NCBI GenBank assembly: GCA_910589415.1
Contig: OU342634.1
Coordinates: 806,001 to 870,000 of the forward strand
Origin: Malachius bipustulatus
Lineage: Eukaryota > Arthropoda > Insecta > Coleoptera > Melyridae
Direction of reading: 5' to 3'
DNA: 64,000 nt
Positions 21,268 to 33,710 of the stretch are shown in pieces. Below the pieces are notes generated by a model. That model saw only the letters and a list, made by a program, of their open reading frames with translations. It was not told the DNA's origin and ran no database searches. Within the stretch, counting starts at the first letter, position 1; each line of letters begins with the position of its first letter. The position numbers and the translations under genes were made by a program.

Positions 21268-22154
21268 TGTATTTATATTCCACCAAACACATCGGCTGAG
21301 GACTACCGAGTGTTTTTTGAATTGATGGAGCAATATCCATGGATTCATGGTGGAAACGTAGTGTTGATGGGCGACTTCAATGTGGCAAATTATACCGTGG
21401 GCGATGACTCCAGGAGTGCTATATTGAATGACTTTTGCCGGCTTACTTCCTTCAGACAGGAAAACAAAGTTTTAAATTCGAATAACAGATTGCTCGATCT
21501 TATATTTGCAAATATATCCACTGACGTACTCGGTGGTTTGGATCCTTTTACAAAGGAAGATCACCACCATCCAGCACTACACATTACACTTAACTTTGGC
21601 ACTAAATCGGGAGTATCGAAGAATTTTCCGGTGAGCGACAATACTAAATGCTATAATTTTAAATCGGCCAACTATCCTCTACTGTACGAGTCTATCCTTG
21701 AGACTGATTGGTCATTTCTTGGTGGTTTCTCTGACCCGAATATAGCATGTCACGAATTTTACAGCAAACTTTACGAACTATTCGACCAGTTTGTGCCATG
21801 TTATAGATCTTCAAAACGTAGATATCCACCATGGTTCACTAGACAGATTATCTCTGATATCAAATTGAAGCACAAATCATTCGTCAGATATAAGAGAACA
21901 CGTTCTGGTTACCATTTGCAAGAGTATAGGCGATTAAGGGCGATGGTTAGGAAAAATGTATCCAAAGCTTACAGTGAATACCTTATTTCTGTCGAGAATT
22001 AATTAGTAACTGATCCAAAGAAGTTATGGAACTACATTAACACAAAAAAGCGGAATTCACGTATACCTGGCTCGATTGTTGATAGAGATGGCAAGCCATT
22101 GACCGGGCCATACGAAATTGTTAACGAATTCGCAAGTTATTTTAGCCAAGTATA

Positions 22155-23020
22155 CAGGGTTATTCACGGTATACGCCACGGAAGTTTATGGCCGTGCCTC
22201 TGGATTTTTGGACCTTTTTATTTTTGGAGTGGATAGAGACCCGGCAGAGGTACGTTTTAAAATTATATTCATAATGTACAGGCTGTCCCAAAAGCATGAA
22301 ACATATCAAAGTTATTAAGTCAAAACAAAGTTATTGCATTTTTAGATTGTCTGAGAAGAAAAAATAAGATTGGCTTTTACAGTTGGTGTTTAAATTCAGA
22401 AGTTTTTGAGTTATAAACCATTGAAAATCGTCATTTTTCAAGTTCAAGGCCCTGTACAACGAAAACGGTTCAAGATAGAGAAAAACGGCTTACATGACCC
22501 TATTTTAACTTTTCATGTACTATCCTATGGTATAGAAACATTTGTACTTTCTTTGATTTATTTATTTGTCGACGCGTGGAGAAATCTCAGAATTTTCAAA
22601 TTTTTTATCACCCTGTATAAAAATTTCATCTACATCATTGGATAGTACATGAAAAGTTAAAATAGGGGCATGTAAGCCGTTTTTCTCTATCTTGAACCGT
22701 TTTCGTTGTACAGGGCCTTGAACTTGAAAAATGACGATTTTCAATGGTTTATAACTCAAAAACTTCTGAATTAAAACACCAACTGTAAAAGCCAATCTTA
22801 TTTTTTCTTCTAAGACAATCTAAAAATGCAATAATATAGGAGCATTCCATTTAAAAAAACATAACTTTGATATGTTTCATGCTTTTGGGACACCTGTACA
22901 ATATGAATATAATTTTAAAACGTACCTCTGCCGGGTCTCTATTCACTCCAAAAATAAAAAGATCCTAAAATCCAGAGACACGGCCATAATCTTCCGTGGC
23001 GTATACCGTGAATAACCCTG
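22155..23020. mobile_element. MITE in LINE B, outer element
   Basis: CAGGGTTATTCACGGTATAC pairs with GTATACCGTGAATAACCCTG. TATA flanks both ends (22151-22154, 23021-23024), consistent with TA duplication in a TATATA target. Arms are ~120 bp, and the centre is occupied by a second MITE (22277-22899). No transposase. Confidence 0.9.
22277..22899. mobile_element. MITE nested in the previous MITE
   Basis: CAGGCTGTCCCAAAAGCATG pairs with CATGCTTTTGGGACACCTG, with TA on each side. Long arms meet near 22570. The segment at ~22400-22530 is a diverged relative of the arm of the MITE at 48268-48395 (shared TTTTAACTTTTCATGT, TCAAGATA and AAAAACGG). Confidence 0.85.
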
Positions 23021-23393
23021 TATACTTCAGACACTTCATCAGCCAATACGGTTTTCTCGCCAATGCAAACATCTCTCTCGTCCTTCATCGGTCTCCCAAT
23101 TTTTACAGAGAAGGATATAATTACCGCTTCAAAAAGATTGTCAAATAAGTTCACAACTGGTCCGGACTTGGTACCTGCCTTTGTCGTTAAGGATTGTATC
23201 GGTGCTTTAAGCGAACCACTGTCTTATCTGTTTAACCTGTCTCTTCAAATGGAAAACTTCCCGGAATGCTGGAAAAAGGCTAAGGTCTGTCCCATACTAA
23301 AGAAAGGGTCATCTACTTTGGTAACAAATTATCGACCGATAGCACTCCTATCCAATTTTGCAAAACTATATGAAATTTGTTTGTATAGCTATA

Positions 23394-24582
23394 CAGGGTG
23401 TCCCAATATTCCATGGACATGGAGCAACCACAGATTACTGAGGTAAAAAAAAGTCGCTCGGACCAAACTTATCTCTATACCAAAGTGCTTCGTTTGTCCG
23501 TTAGAGGGCTTCAAAGTCTTTTGAAAATTTTAGTTTTTTTGAAATAGCTCAAAGTCGGCTGATTCCAATTCGATGAAATTTGGTAGGTAAATTTCTTATT
23601 AAAAGTACTAATTTCTGATGTACATGATAATTTGACGGAAACCCGGGAAGGGGTGAAACTACCCCTACCCTCCATTAAAATCGATCGTAATTGTTGATAG
23701 GGTAGCAGGAACGCTGTTCATGTTTTTTTGTTTGAAAGATACATCATTTTAGCCCATTTTTGGTCTCCAACAAAAATCTGTATCTTTCCGAGGTGCTATG
23801 TGATAAAATAAATTAGTCGATGATAACTAAATTTTTATTTCATTCTTTTAATTTGAAATCGAATTTTCAATTGTCATGTGATTATTTGATCTAATCTCAT
23901 AAAAGATGCTCGATGTGGGCGCCGGTTTGGACCCTAGAAAGTTCCATCCTGCGCAAAAAAATGATTTTAACTTTTCTTCGAACCTCGTCGTTTTGTAAAC
24001 TGTTTATGCGTTTGAAAAAAACAGTTTGCAAATACCTGAAAAAAAAAACCGAACCATACTAAACATCTTTTATGAGATTAGATCAAATAATCACCCGACA
24101 ATTGAAAATTTAATTTCAAATTAAAAGAATGAAATAAAATTTTGGTTAGGTGTCATCGACTAATTTATTTTATCACATGGCACCTCGGAGAGATAAAAAT
24201 TTTTGTAGGAGACCAAAAATGGGCTAAAACGATGTATCTTTTAAACAAAAAAACATGAAAAGCGTTCCTGCTACCCTATCAACAATTACGATCGATTTTA
24301 ATGGAGGGTAGGGGTAGTTTCACCCCTTCCCGGGTTTCCGTCAAATTATCATGTACATCAGAAATTAGTACTTTTAATAAGAAATTTACCTACCAAATTT
24401 CATCGAATTGGAATCAGCCGACTTTGAGCTATTTCAAAAAAACTAAAATTTTCAAAAGACTTTGAAGCCATCTACCGGACAAGCGAAGCACTTTGGTATA
24501 GAGATAAGTTTGGTCCGAGCGACTTTTTTTTACCTCAGTAATCTGTGGTTGCTCCATGTCCATGGAATATTGGGACACCCTG
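23394..24582. mobile_element. 1.19-kb palindromic MITE in LINE B RT
   Basis: CAGGGTGTCCCAATATTCCA pairs with TGGAATATTGGGACACCCTG. Flanked by TATA on both sides (23390-23393, 24583-24586). Arms of ~500 bp are near-perfect, with the centre at about 23990. A TA duplication in TATATA restores the LINE B reading frame exactly, whereas a four-base duplication would not. Confidence 0.92.
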
Positions 24583-26418
24583 TATAAGCCCACAAGTTAA
24601 GAACTTTATCTCACAGCGTCAGCATGGATTTATAACTGGTCGTTCAACGCTAACAAACCTTACATGTATCTCCCAATACTTATCAGACGTCATCGATGAT
24701 CAGGGTCAGGTTGATGTGCTGTACATGGATCTGTCTAAGGCTTTCGACCGCATAGACCATGCAATTCTCCTTCAAAAACTGGATAAGATGGGCTTTAGTG
24801 GCTCACTTGTCGGGTTTTTCAAATCCTATTTGTTGAACCGGTCTCAATATGTCATTTATAATGGCTATCGGTCTGTTGGTTACTTGGCTGTATCTGGTGT
24901 CCCCCAGGGATCAAACCTTGGCCCTTTATTATTCCTATTGTATATCAATGATCTGAGTTCCTCGCTGTCTGCCAATCATCTTCTTTTTGCAGACGACTTA
25001 AAAATCTATTCTCGAATATCCAGTGTAAGTGAATGTTACTTTCTGCAGAGTGAGCTAGCTGTTGTTGATAGGTGGTGCAACGAAAATGGTTTGTCTCTGA
25101 ACCTGTCTAAGTGTAGAGTCGTATCATTCACTAGGAGTAAAAATCCTGTGCTGTTTTCATATGACGTAGATAGTAACATCATACCACGGGTGGATAGTTT
25201 TACAGATCTTGGCGTGTTGTTCGATAGTAGATTGTCATTTGACATGCACGTGCAAACCATAGTCAATTCAGCCACTCGTATGATGGGTTTTGTGATCAGG
25301 AATTGCAGGTCATTTTCAAGCATCACTGCTTTACTTTCCCTGTACACGAGCCTGGTGAGGTCCAAGTTTGATTATTGTTCGTTGATTTATTTTCCTTTTT
25401 ACAGTAGTCAAATTATTTCCATTGAAACGGTGCAGATGAAGTTTCTGAAGTATCTGATGTACAAGAGGACGGGTGAGTATCCTGCACGCGGGTATGATAA
25501 TCGACTCCTCTTATCTGAGTTTGGACTGACCAGTCTCTTGGATAGACGTAGGTTGCACGCTGTTGCATTCTTACTGAAACTAACACGTAACAAAATTGAC
25601 TGTCCTTCAATCTCAGGAACACTGAACTATAGAGTACCGAAGTTGGGAGTCCGATCGACTAGCACCTTTTATCTACCCACTGTTAAAACGAACGCTGGTT
25701 TGAGGTCGCCTGTTTACGTGATGTGTTCCTTGTATAACATGATATCGGATGACTGTGACTTAAATTTTGACACAGCGTCTGATATTATGGGAACATTTGA
25801 GAGCCTGTTGTCTTGTAACATGACATAGCGTTACTGTTGTTATTTTGCTGTTTTTCTTTTTTCTATTTTATCTATTTCTAGTTTCTGCTTATGTATTTGT
25901 GTGCGGGAGTTCATTTTTGGGTAAACAATGTATCTACTTTGCTAATGATTGTTTGTTAATACTCATTTGCGTTACTATTAAGAATTATGGAATTGTTTGT
26001 GACATATATACAGATACCTATAACACTATGTAACACTATCTTATAGTGATGGGGGCTCAATTTGCTGAGTATGCCATTGACTTGTACATTCTGTATTTGT
26101 ATTCTTTGTCCTTTATTTGGGGAAACCTGTTTGGTAAATATATATTATTATTATTATTATTATCTTAATCCGATTACCTAATGTGTTGTAGATGTGCGAA
26201 GTAAAAATTTTTGTTGTTTGAATGTCATGATGTGTCCGCAACATGTCATCGATAAGTCGATTCAAATGTCGTATAAGGATGCGATCGACCTTAAAATGTT
26301 GCAACATGTTGTAAATAGTCTGAACGCATTGGTTGAGTTCGAGCGACATGTGACAGGCAGTTGACATATGCGGGAACGTGACAGGTGTCCAAAAAATTTA
26401 CATGTTTGTAGTGATTTG

Positions 26419-26449
26419 CTTAGCCAGCAATCACTACTTGCTGGCTAAG
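26419..26449. other. Perfect 12-bp hairpin
   Basis: CTTAGCCAGCAA and TTGCTGGCTAAG are separated by seven bases. The stem is too short for a standard pre-miRNA by itself. An overlapping alternative pairing (AGTGATT/AATCACT) is also possible. Confidence 0.5.
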
Positions 26450-29400
26450 AATCAAGCCGACCAACAGTGATACCACCAGTTGCGAAACAAAGCCGCGTAC
26501 AAGTCCCGCACTGCCCAGTCTACGAAGAGGAGGTTCGAGCCACTGCCGCTACCAACATCGCTTCATCCCGACACCGTCGGAGATGCTGCCAGGTTTTTAT
26601 AAATCATATCATATTTATTTATTCACTCCGACAAAAAATCCCCTTAGTTAGAAATTATAATTAATTCTTTTTATTTCAGAAGCGTAAGTAAGTAAAAGTA
26701 AAACTCGCAAAATTGTATTCATTTGTAACAGAATAACAGATCTTCCAAAACTGTTCCGACGGCATCGTCAATCATCGACATTGTTGCCAAAAGTCACCCT
26801 CTCTCAAAATCAGAAAGTATAGGTCTGCTTGAAATCATTTCAGTCATTGCAAATATTCAAATAGATTTAGGTTTAAGCAATAGAATAAGTGAGACGTCTC
26901 ATAAACAAACAAAGGTGTAAACAAACCGAAAGGCAGAAACAAAATGTGCACGGAAAAGATAATAAACAAAAGGCCTAAACAAACAGAAGAGGTAGAAACA
27001 TAAGACATGTCACCTCACTAACCAAGGGAAGTTTAACTTCATTTCTAGTTTGTTTGTTAAGCATCAATTTGTACCTCATTTCGAAGTTTGACAACTAAAA
27101 CCTCTAGAAACGAAAAACAATAAATTCAAACAAATTAAGGCTTTCATCAAACAGTTAGAGTAGCATACTTATAACAATAATAAGAACAAATGAAGGGTTA
27201 AACCAGAACAAACAAAAAACAAAACAAAAACGAGTTCCGTAATGTGTCAGAGCCTTTTACGGTAAACTCAGATCCAAAGTGATCAAGGTATTTTCTTCAA
27301 GCAGTTGCGCGAATGCGAGAGTGCCTTCAGTGTTTTTATTATTGTATAAGTCGCGTAAAACCGATGTTCACTTGAACAGAGTGGCCTGAGGGAGAGGGTC
27401 AGTGGGATGCTGCCTTCGTCTCTTGTATAGGTTCTGGTAATTTCTCATGGTAAAGCTTACCTGAAAATTGATGACTTAGTCAATTTTGGAAACATTGATG
27501 AAAGTAAAAACCACAAGCTTGAAATTGAAGTAAAACTGCCCAATCTGGTAACACTGTAAGGCGCAATTGAAACCCAAACACCCGATGAAAGTGAAACCAC
27601 TAAACCATTCAATTCATTGTCATTCAGGAGTTTTTACCCTCTTCACACACACAAACAAGACAACAGAGTGTAAGCTGATTGAAACGACTCAAGCGGGTAC
27701 CTTTAAAAAAAACAGCTGCAAGAATAGCATCGGAAGGTGTAAATAAATAAATGTAATTTAAGGAATAGAAAAATACTTACGGTAATTTAAGATTTCATTG
27801 TAAGGAATGAAATGATAATTACGCAGTTTGAAATGTAGATGAAATAGTGATACCATTTGATTTCATAATCTTAAAGGAAGATTTGATCACACAGGTATCT
27901 CTTGACTCCTGAGTTTTTGGATAACCTATCCGAGAACCGAGGGTGGCTACAAGAAACAACACAACGAGAAGTGGGTCCTAGCGGAATATTTTCTAGACGA
28001 TCATCGGGGGTAGGGGGGTGGTTGTTACTTGTTACAATATAGACATATGGATACAAGTTCATAGACCTATAATATTATTATAATTTCTTTGTCGCTGATC
28101 CTATCAGGTGCATTTTTACTTCCAACTTTTACATAAGATGAGAGTCCGCGTTCTAAATTGACGATTTGCCACACTTTGCGCATGTCTGCAACATACGTTG
28201 ACTGTGCTGAGAGTGAAATATTTACGATCACAGAAATACTCAACAGTTTATCAACGGTAAATAGCGAGCGTAAATGACTGGACGCAAGCGTTACCTTAAC
28301 AACTCAACTGTTGACCGTCAGGTGACGTACTCATCATTGTCTTTTAGAATTTTATTTATTTAAGGATGCTGTTACAATCCTGTTACGATTATTCTTATTT
28401 GCCCATTTCTTTAACGTGCATTTTTTAACTATACTTTTAAAGAGTAAGTAGACTTACACCGAATAAAGAGAATACAAAAGCAAAGGACACAAAAACTTTC
28501 ATTCCCATATAGATTTTTCTGACTGCGTTATTAACAATTATTATTTTCAATTAGAAAAATTGATCATATTTTGTAGGAAACAAATTGAGAATTATTGAGA
28601 GATTTAGTTGGTTTGCTTAAAATATCTATTAAGTAAAATAAATTTACTGCCTTTGAAAATTTTCTCTTCTAGTTTTTTCTCAGGTATCCAGACTACGATC
28701 TTGAGGAGCCAGATATGCGACTATATCAGCTGTTAAAATTCCAAATTCAAACAGAAAAATGATTTCTGATTGAAAAAAGTTTCTGCAATTTTTATAACAA
28801 CGTTCAAATAGGGGGAGGGTCTTTGGAAGAGTATTGAAGTTAAAAGCATCAAAATTCAAGAAATCTAATTATTCAGATAAAATTTAACGAATTAGAATCA
28901 TTTCCGAAACGACGAAGTTCCGCAAATTTCGCATTTTGGAAATTAAAGAAATCAGGATGCTTTTTATTATCACAAGCTAGTAATTTGATTGGGAATTTTT
29001 TAGATACGTTGTCGAGTCAGCCATTAGAGAAACAAGATAATCGAGCAATAATGAAATTGCACCGTAACTCGTAAGTCTGAGGTTGACCTTTGTACCGCTA
29101 ACAGGACTGCCCGAAGTTGGTGCATCTTTCTCTCTATACACACACACACATTATGATAGTGGAAAATAAACTGAGCAAAGTCCGTCTTGCAGCGTTGCCA
29201 GCAGGTAATGCAGGAAGTACGGCACGTTCAAAGTGCGGGTCTGGCACTCTTTGAGGTTGAGAAAGGTCTGTGTATTTGATTTTTGATTCCAGAACTGTTA
29301 TCTCAGTACAGGAACAGGTCCGGGAGATGCGCGGTCTTACGTCTATTTTGAACTACTCAAAAGTCATCTACTTAGCCACCGTCACCAAAACATTGGCACT

Positions 29401-30243
29401 CAAATAAGTTAAGTGGAATTCATCCTGTCGTAAGGATACCTACCAACACACGTTGGGGAACACGGGTACTAAACCACGCTTTACAATCTACAAAGGATCA
29501 AAGATCACAGCACTTGACTTCAACGAAGTCTTGTTGTCAATAGCTTGTGAGTGTCAATGAGTGCCAATAGCTTGTGAGCCAATAACACTGCTGTTTTTGA
29601 ATTGTTCATTCGCGCATGCTCATTTTCATTACTGGCTGGCGTTTGATGTTTTCTACTTTTTGTTTATGGTTGTAATTTGTTATTGCTTGCTGAGGCTGAG
29701 GTTAGATAACTCAAATAATTGACTGAGAATAATTTATCGCCTTATTAGGTACCTTATTAGTACCTTATTAGTGGACATACATTGGACATAATATATTAAA
29801 ACTGATTATAATGTGCTAATGTGTTTCCCAAAATGTGAATGAGTCATTTTCCAGAATGTGTTGCATCACGAAAAATCTCTGTTTTACTGGCTCTTTCAAT
29901 TATTTCAATTTTCTATTCAAAATACTGTAACATCGAACCAGTTTTATAAAAACCACTGATCTTCAACCGCTAAAGCAACGCTGTTTTAACATAAAGCTTT
30001 TATAATCTATATATTTTTCGTTTGTTTGTCATAAATGTTGGAGCGGTGTATACTGTGCCATTTTATTCCTTGTGCTGCGTTTTTACATCTTACCAGAGAT
30101 ATTTTATATGTTGTTGTATCCTAAAGTCTCGGACATTGTAAAACTGACAAGCGAGTTTTCACAGATGAAAATAATTTGAAATCTAATTGCTAATACAGTT
30201 ACCTAACATCTCTAACATCTTACTATCTCACTTTTCAGCTGTT

Positions 30244-30280
30244 CTGATGATGGGTAGCCCGAAACCGGTAGAGAGACTAT
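30244..30280 (+). ncRNA. Hammerhead-like motif, copy 1 (tentative)
   Basis: CTGATGA, then a GGG/CCC stem with a TAG loop, then GAAACCGGTA. This resembles the conserved CUGANGA...GAAA core of hammerhead ribozymes, known in Penelope-like and other retroelements. An unpaired T where the first stem II pair should be, and no clear stem I, count against an active ribozyme. A second copy is at 57982-58025. Confidence 0.3.
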
Positions 30281-31384
30281 TTCATAAATTTTATACTCAT
30301 TTGACCTGAAGCTGTTTGTTTTTATTGAAATTCCAGGATTATCCGCGAGTGCTTCCCGCAACTGCACAACTCGTTTTGCGCAATTCCAGGATTGTTCTTG
30401 AACGGTCCAAGAAATAAAACCCGAATAAAGCTGTTGTCATTCTGAAGGTGAAAATGTATTTGGGATGTAAGTATTAAGTATGTGTATCTGCGAAATTGCT
30501 GTTAATGCTGTCCCTTATAGTATTCAGAACGTGATTAAGTAAGTATTATTAGACTGGACAAATTTTAATTTTAACCTTTGGGCAGACCACCTAAAACAGG
30601 CAATAATAATTATTAAATATGAGAATTTTATGTTCGCGAAAGATGCGTGGGCGTAATCTATTTACAATACAACCCAATCAAAATGGCATGGGGATACTGG
30701 AAATCTTACTACAAAAAGCCCGTAAATTCGCCGCTTCCCTCTAAGGATAAAGTAAGGAATGTATGGTTTGAAAAGCTTTCTAAATATACACCTGACATGT
30801 GACAAAATTAATATAGTCTGGACGAAACACATGGATGTGTTCTTTCGGGTGAAAATGTTCCACCTTTTTTCATATCATTGAATGAATCTGATTCAGATGT
30901 CTGAGATGATTCAGATATTCCAAGGATCCAGTGGTGATTGATAATAAGGGATAATTCTGGGCCAGATGTTAAAATTGACAAGTACCGGGTGGTCCATCAC
31001 TTATGTCCACCCCCGAAATAGAGGTTAATTTTTAAGATAAAAAATTGAAACTTTGAGGATTTGTGTAATTAATATAGGACCATATAATGACATAATCAGA
31101 TTCATTATTTTTTTTTAGTTGAGCTATCAGCGATAAAAAACTGTAATTTGGTGTTAATGTGACCAAAATAAATTCGATTTTTCTTTAATACATCGATAGA
31201 AATTAATTAAGAAAATCAAAATCGCTTAAAAGAAATATCAAAAAACTAATTACAAGCCTTTAATTAAATAAAATGCTTAAAATATGGAAATGACAGCTAG
31301 AATGATTGATTTATGGAAGCAATAAAACTATCAGGATTTTGAAAGGCTGGTATAGCACAAATGTTAAGTAAACATATTTTATCC

Positions 31385-32314
31385 TGTAACGGGATTTTCA
31401 GCTGGGTTGAGACGATCACAGGGTTAGGTATTTGCCCCTCTTTTACCCGTAACAAGTCACTCAAAATTTTAAAAGCATTTATTTACAGTTACACAAATCT
31501 AATTACAACGGCATATATTAATGTTGCGCGATGAGTTCGGAGCAATGTGGGCCGTCCTCTTCCCTCGGCGGTCTGTCTGATTGGATGCAGATATCGACGC
31601 TAGGGCGCGCCCCTCCGTCAATTGGTCGCCCGGACGGGCTATCACTGGAATTGAACTCACCACGTCAGTCGCTCCACTGCCATCGCCCGCTGCGTATTGT
31701 GCTAGCAGCGGTCGCGGCCTCCGGCATACGCGCCGCGGTGACTTCGGGGAGATTTCATTCACGGACGCCTCAATCTGAAAAATATAAGCCCACTCCCGGA
31801 ATACCGAGGAGGGTATTATTAAATAGCTCAGGGTCGACAACTCAATACGTTGCGATCCCGACGCTCGTGACGCCTGGCCCTCAATGCAGGCCTGGCGCCG
31901 TCTGAAAGGGTCCGCCCGGGACCTCACTACAGCCCCGGTTGTACCCTGCTGTGACTGGCAGTCGACGGGAGCTCAATTCACTCTCATCAACTTACCGTTG
32001 CCGTGTTACAGTAAGGTTCAACTCAATGCATTGACCTACCGTCACCAGCTGAATGGATGCGACGGAGTGCACTCAATACATGCCTCCTGCTGGGGGGTTA
32101 GGGGCCTTCTAGCTCAGTACACTAGAAGGGAGAGAGATTCTCGAGTCAGTTCCTCGGAAGCTTCTGCCTTGCTTGTCTTCTGGGTCTGCTTATATAGCCG
32201 GTGCCGGCGAGATAACCCGCTAATCATTGCTGTAAAAACTGTATCTTTCTGATAAACCCCTCGATTAATTAAAATAAATAATAATTAACTGCGAATGCCT
32301 TGGAATTCGTTACA
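31385..32314 (-). repeat. LTR3 3' LTR
   Basis: 930 bp, TGTAACGGG...TTCGTTACA. A minus-strand TATATAAG is at 32196-32189 and AATAAA at 31483-31478. Frames on both strands within this GC-rich repeat recur in the other LTR and are not treated as genes. Confidence 0.93.
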
Positions 32315-32330
32315 TCCCCGGTCCCCAGGT
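32315..32330 (-). promoter_or_regulatory. LTR3 polypurine tract (candidate)
   Basis: The minus strand reads CCTGGGGACCGGGGA immediately upstream of the 3' LTR. It is purine-rich but interrupted by pyrimidines, so the assignment rests mainly on position. Confidence 0.5.
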
Positions 32331-32511
32331 AAAAAAAAGAAAAAGAAAACTGAAGAAACTCTCTGAAAATAAATAAGAAATTAACGCTGAAAAGAAAACT
32401 ACCCGGTGAAACCCATTTTCTGTCGGTTTGACTGTTTCTTTTTTTTTCTATCCATGATTACTGCCACGGAGTGTTCCATCGCGAGGCTCCATCTGTGCGA
32501 GTTTGCCCTTG

Positions 32512-32925
32512 CTATTCCTCGAAACCGTATCCCCCTCGTTCGGCTGGTAGTTTCCGAAGTTGAAAGATGCCGTCGACGTCTCGTTTAAAACGCAGCACCC
32601 TTCCGGTGTTTAGCTGGATTCGGTACTTGCGGCCCGATCCTTGCTGGATGTGCTGCGGGACGAGGGCGAGTCCTACCCCGTACTGTTCTGGCTCTGGGCC
32701 CCAGGCTGTCGGCGGTGTCGGTGCGGCGCGGGCGTCGATGCCTGTTGGCGTTCGTGCTTTCCATTCAGGCGGTGTGACTGGCCGGGCTGGCGTCCGATCT
32801 TTCCGGGGTGGCGTGGTATTGGCTGGTGCGCTGCTTGTGTCCGTCCGCAGCGGCGAGGTCGTCAGTACCAACACGTCGGTGTCTAGCAGGTTCGGCATAT
32901 CGAGGGCTGGCTTCGTGCTGCTCAT
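32512..32925 (-). CDS. LTR3 third ORF, unknown function (137 aa)
   Basis: Its ATG overlaps the integrase stop as ATGA (32925-32922), so the two frames are coupled. The protein is rich in Pro, Thr, Ala and Arg to about residue 95, then more ordered (RKYRIQLNTGRVLRFKR) with a charged end. No transmembrane segment, signal peptide or known motif is seen, so it is not an obvious envelope. It ends about 200 bp before the 3' LTR. It could be a small accessory protein, or a pol C-terminal extension separated by a frame change. Confidence 0.5.
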   Translation of the reverse strand: MSSTKPALDMPNLLDTDVLVLTTSPLRTDTSSAPANTTPPRKDRTPARPVTPPEWKARTPTGIDARAAPTPPTAWGPEPEQYGVGLALVPQHIQQGSGRKYRIQLNTGRVLRFKRDVDGIFQLRKLPAERGGYGFEE

Positions 32926-33710
32926 GATGAACTTCTTACTGCCGGTGGGCCCGGTGCGTCCGTATTTATACAGTCCGTTATCGCTGGTTTCAGATTCTTG
33001 ATATGCACGACTTCTGTTTTTCTGCTTCCTGGTGTGTGCAATCTAATCAATACTGGCGATATTATTTCCTTGACCACGAACGGGCCCTCGAATTTCGGTG
33101 CTAGTTTTGCTGAAAACGTATTTATGGCTGATGACAGGTGATGCTCCTTGCGCAACACTTTATCTCCTTTCCTAGGCTTCCATTCCCGCCTTCTCATGTC
33201 GTAGTATCGCTTTTGTGTGACGAATACTTGATTCATGTTCCTTTTGGCGATTTCCCGGACGTCGTTTACTTCTTTTAGTGTTTCTATGTATTTGTCTGCG
33301 GCTATTTCGGCGCTGCTGTTTAGGGGCTTGATCCTGTCTATTTCACGGCCGTAATTCAGCATTGCTGGGGAAAATCCGGTGCTCTCATGCTTTGCTGTGT
33401 TTATGGCGAAGCAGAATTCGCCTATGTATCTATCCCAGGCCGTGTGCTCCCTTCCGACGAACATCGCTATCATTGTTTTCAATACTTTGTTCATCCTCTC
33501 CACTGGGTTGCACTGGGGGGAGTATGGCGGTGTTAACTGATGGCTGATCTTCCATTTTTCCAGGAACTCCTGGAACTCGGTGGCGATGAATTGTCTTCCG
33601 TTGTCCGAAATTAATCGGGCCGGGGTCCCGAATTGTAGGAAAACGTCCGCTCGCAATGCTTCGGCGATTGTTCTCGCGGTTGCCTTCCGGAGCGGTCGTG
33701 CTATTGTCAA
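32922..33710 (-). pseudogene. LTR3 integrase, C-terminal part (cut by LINE C)
   Basis: Continues the integrase after the LINE C insertion. The second catalytic Asp is in LISDNGRQF, and the Glu is in NPVERMNKV. The C-terminal domain has LAPKFEGPFVV and a VVHIKNLKPA-type end. The stop overlaps the start of the third ORF. The shared TSD bases CTATTGTC tie it to the pol fragment ending at 39372. Confidence 0.88.

Larger units (their letters stand above)
16955..25828 (+). pseudogene. LINE B ORF2 (endonuclease-RT), multiply interrupted
   Basis: Endonuclease: 16955-17276, then 21272-~21600 (YIPPNTSAEDY, LMGDFNVANY, KEDHHHPAL). RT: 23025-23393 (TTGPDLVPAFV, NYRPIALLS) and 24583-25828 (QHGFITGRST, LSKAFDRIDH, GVPQGSNLGP, LLFADDLKIYS). 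Apart from the inserted transposons the frame carries one visible in-frame TAA at 22000-22002. Discounting LTR2 with one TGTA copy, and each outer MITE with a single TA duplication, keeps the frame continuous. The C-terminus is intact to a TAG at 25826-25828. Dead as it stands, but little decayed before the insertions. Confidence 0.88.
16494..26165 (+). mobile_element. LINE B (non-LTR retrotransposon) with four insertions
   Basis: It contains the end of ORF1, a full ORF2 reading across interruptions, a 3' UTR, and an (ATT)n microsatellite tail at about 26140-26165 typical of LINE 3' ends. It is interrupted by LTR2 (17277-21267), a MITE (22155-23020) holding another MITE (22277-22899), and a third MITE (23394-24582). 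Removing these leaves about 3.6 kb. The left end is 5'-truncated and approximate. The RT belongs with jockey-like elements. Confidence 0.85.
26166..30982. other. Intronic DNA without recognised transposon
   Basis: 4.8 kb with no convincing coding frame on either strand. Contains a 12-bp perfect hairpin (26419-26449), a short three-unit CCTTATTAG-like repeat (~29741-29771), a (CA)n run near 29140, and a ribozyme-like motif (30244-30280). Otherwise nothing recognised. Confidence 0.5.

Noticed and set aside
22151..24586. TATA as a 4-base target duplication of the CAGGGTG MITEs
   Set aside because: It would put the LINE B reading frame out of register at both insertion sites. A TA duplication in TATATA keeps it.
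31499..32252. Frames of 122-142 codons on both strands of the LTR3 LTR (repeated at 43017-43770)
   Set aside because: They occur in both LTRs on overlapping opposite strands in a GC-rich repeat and show no family motif. They are explained by low stop density.
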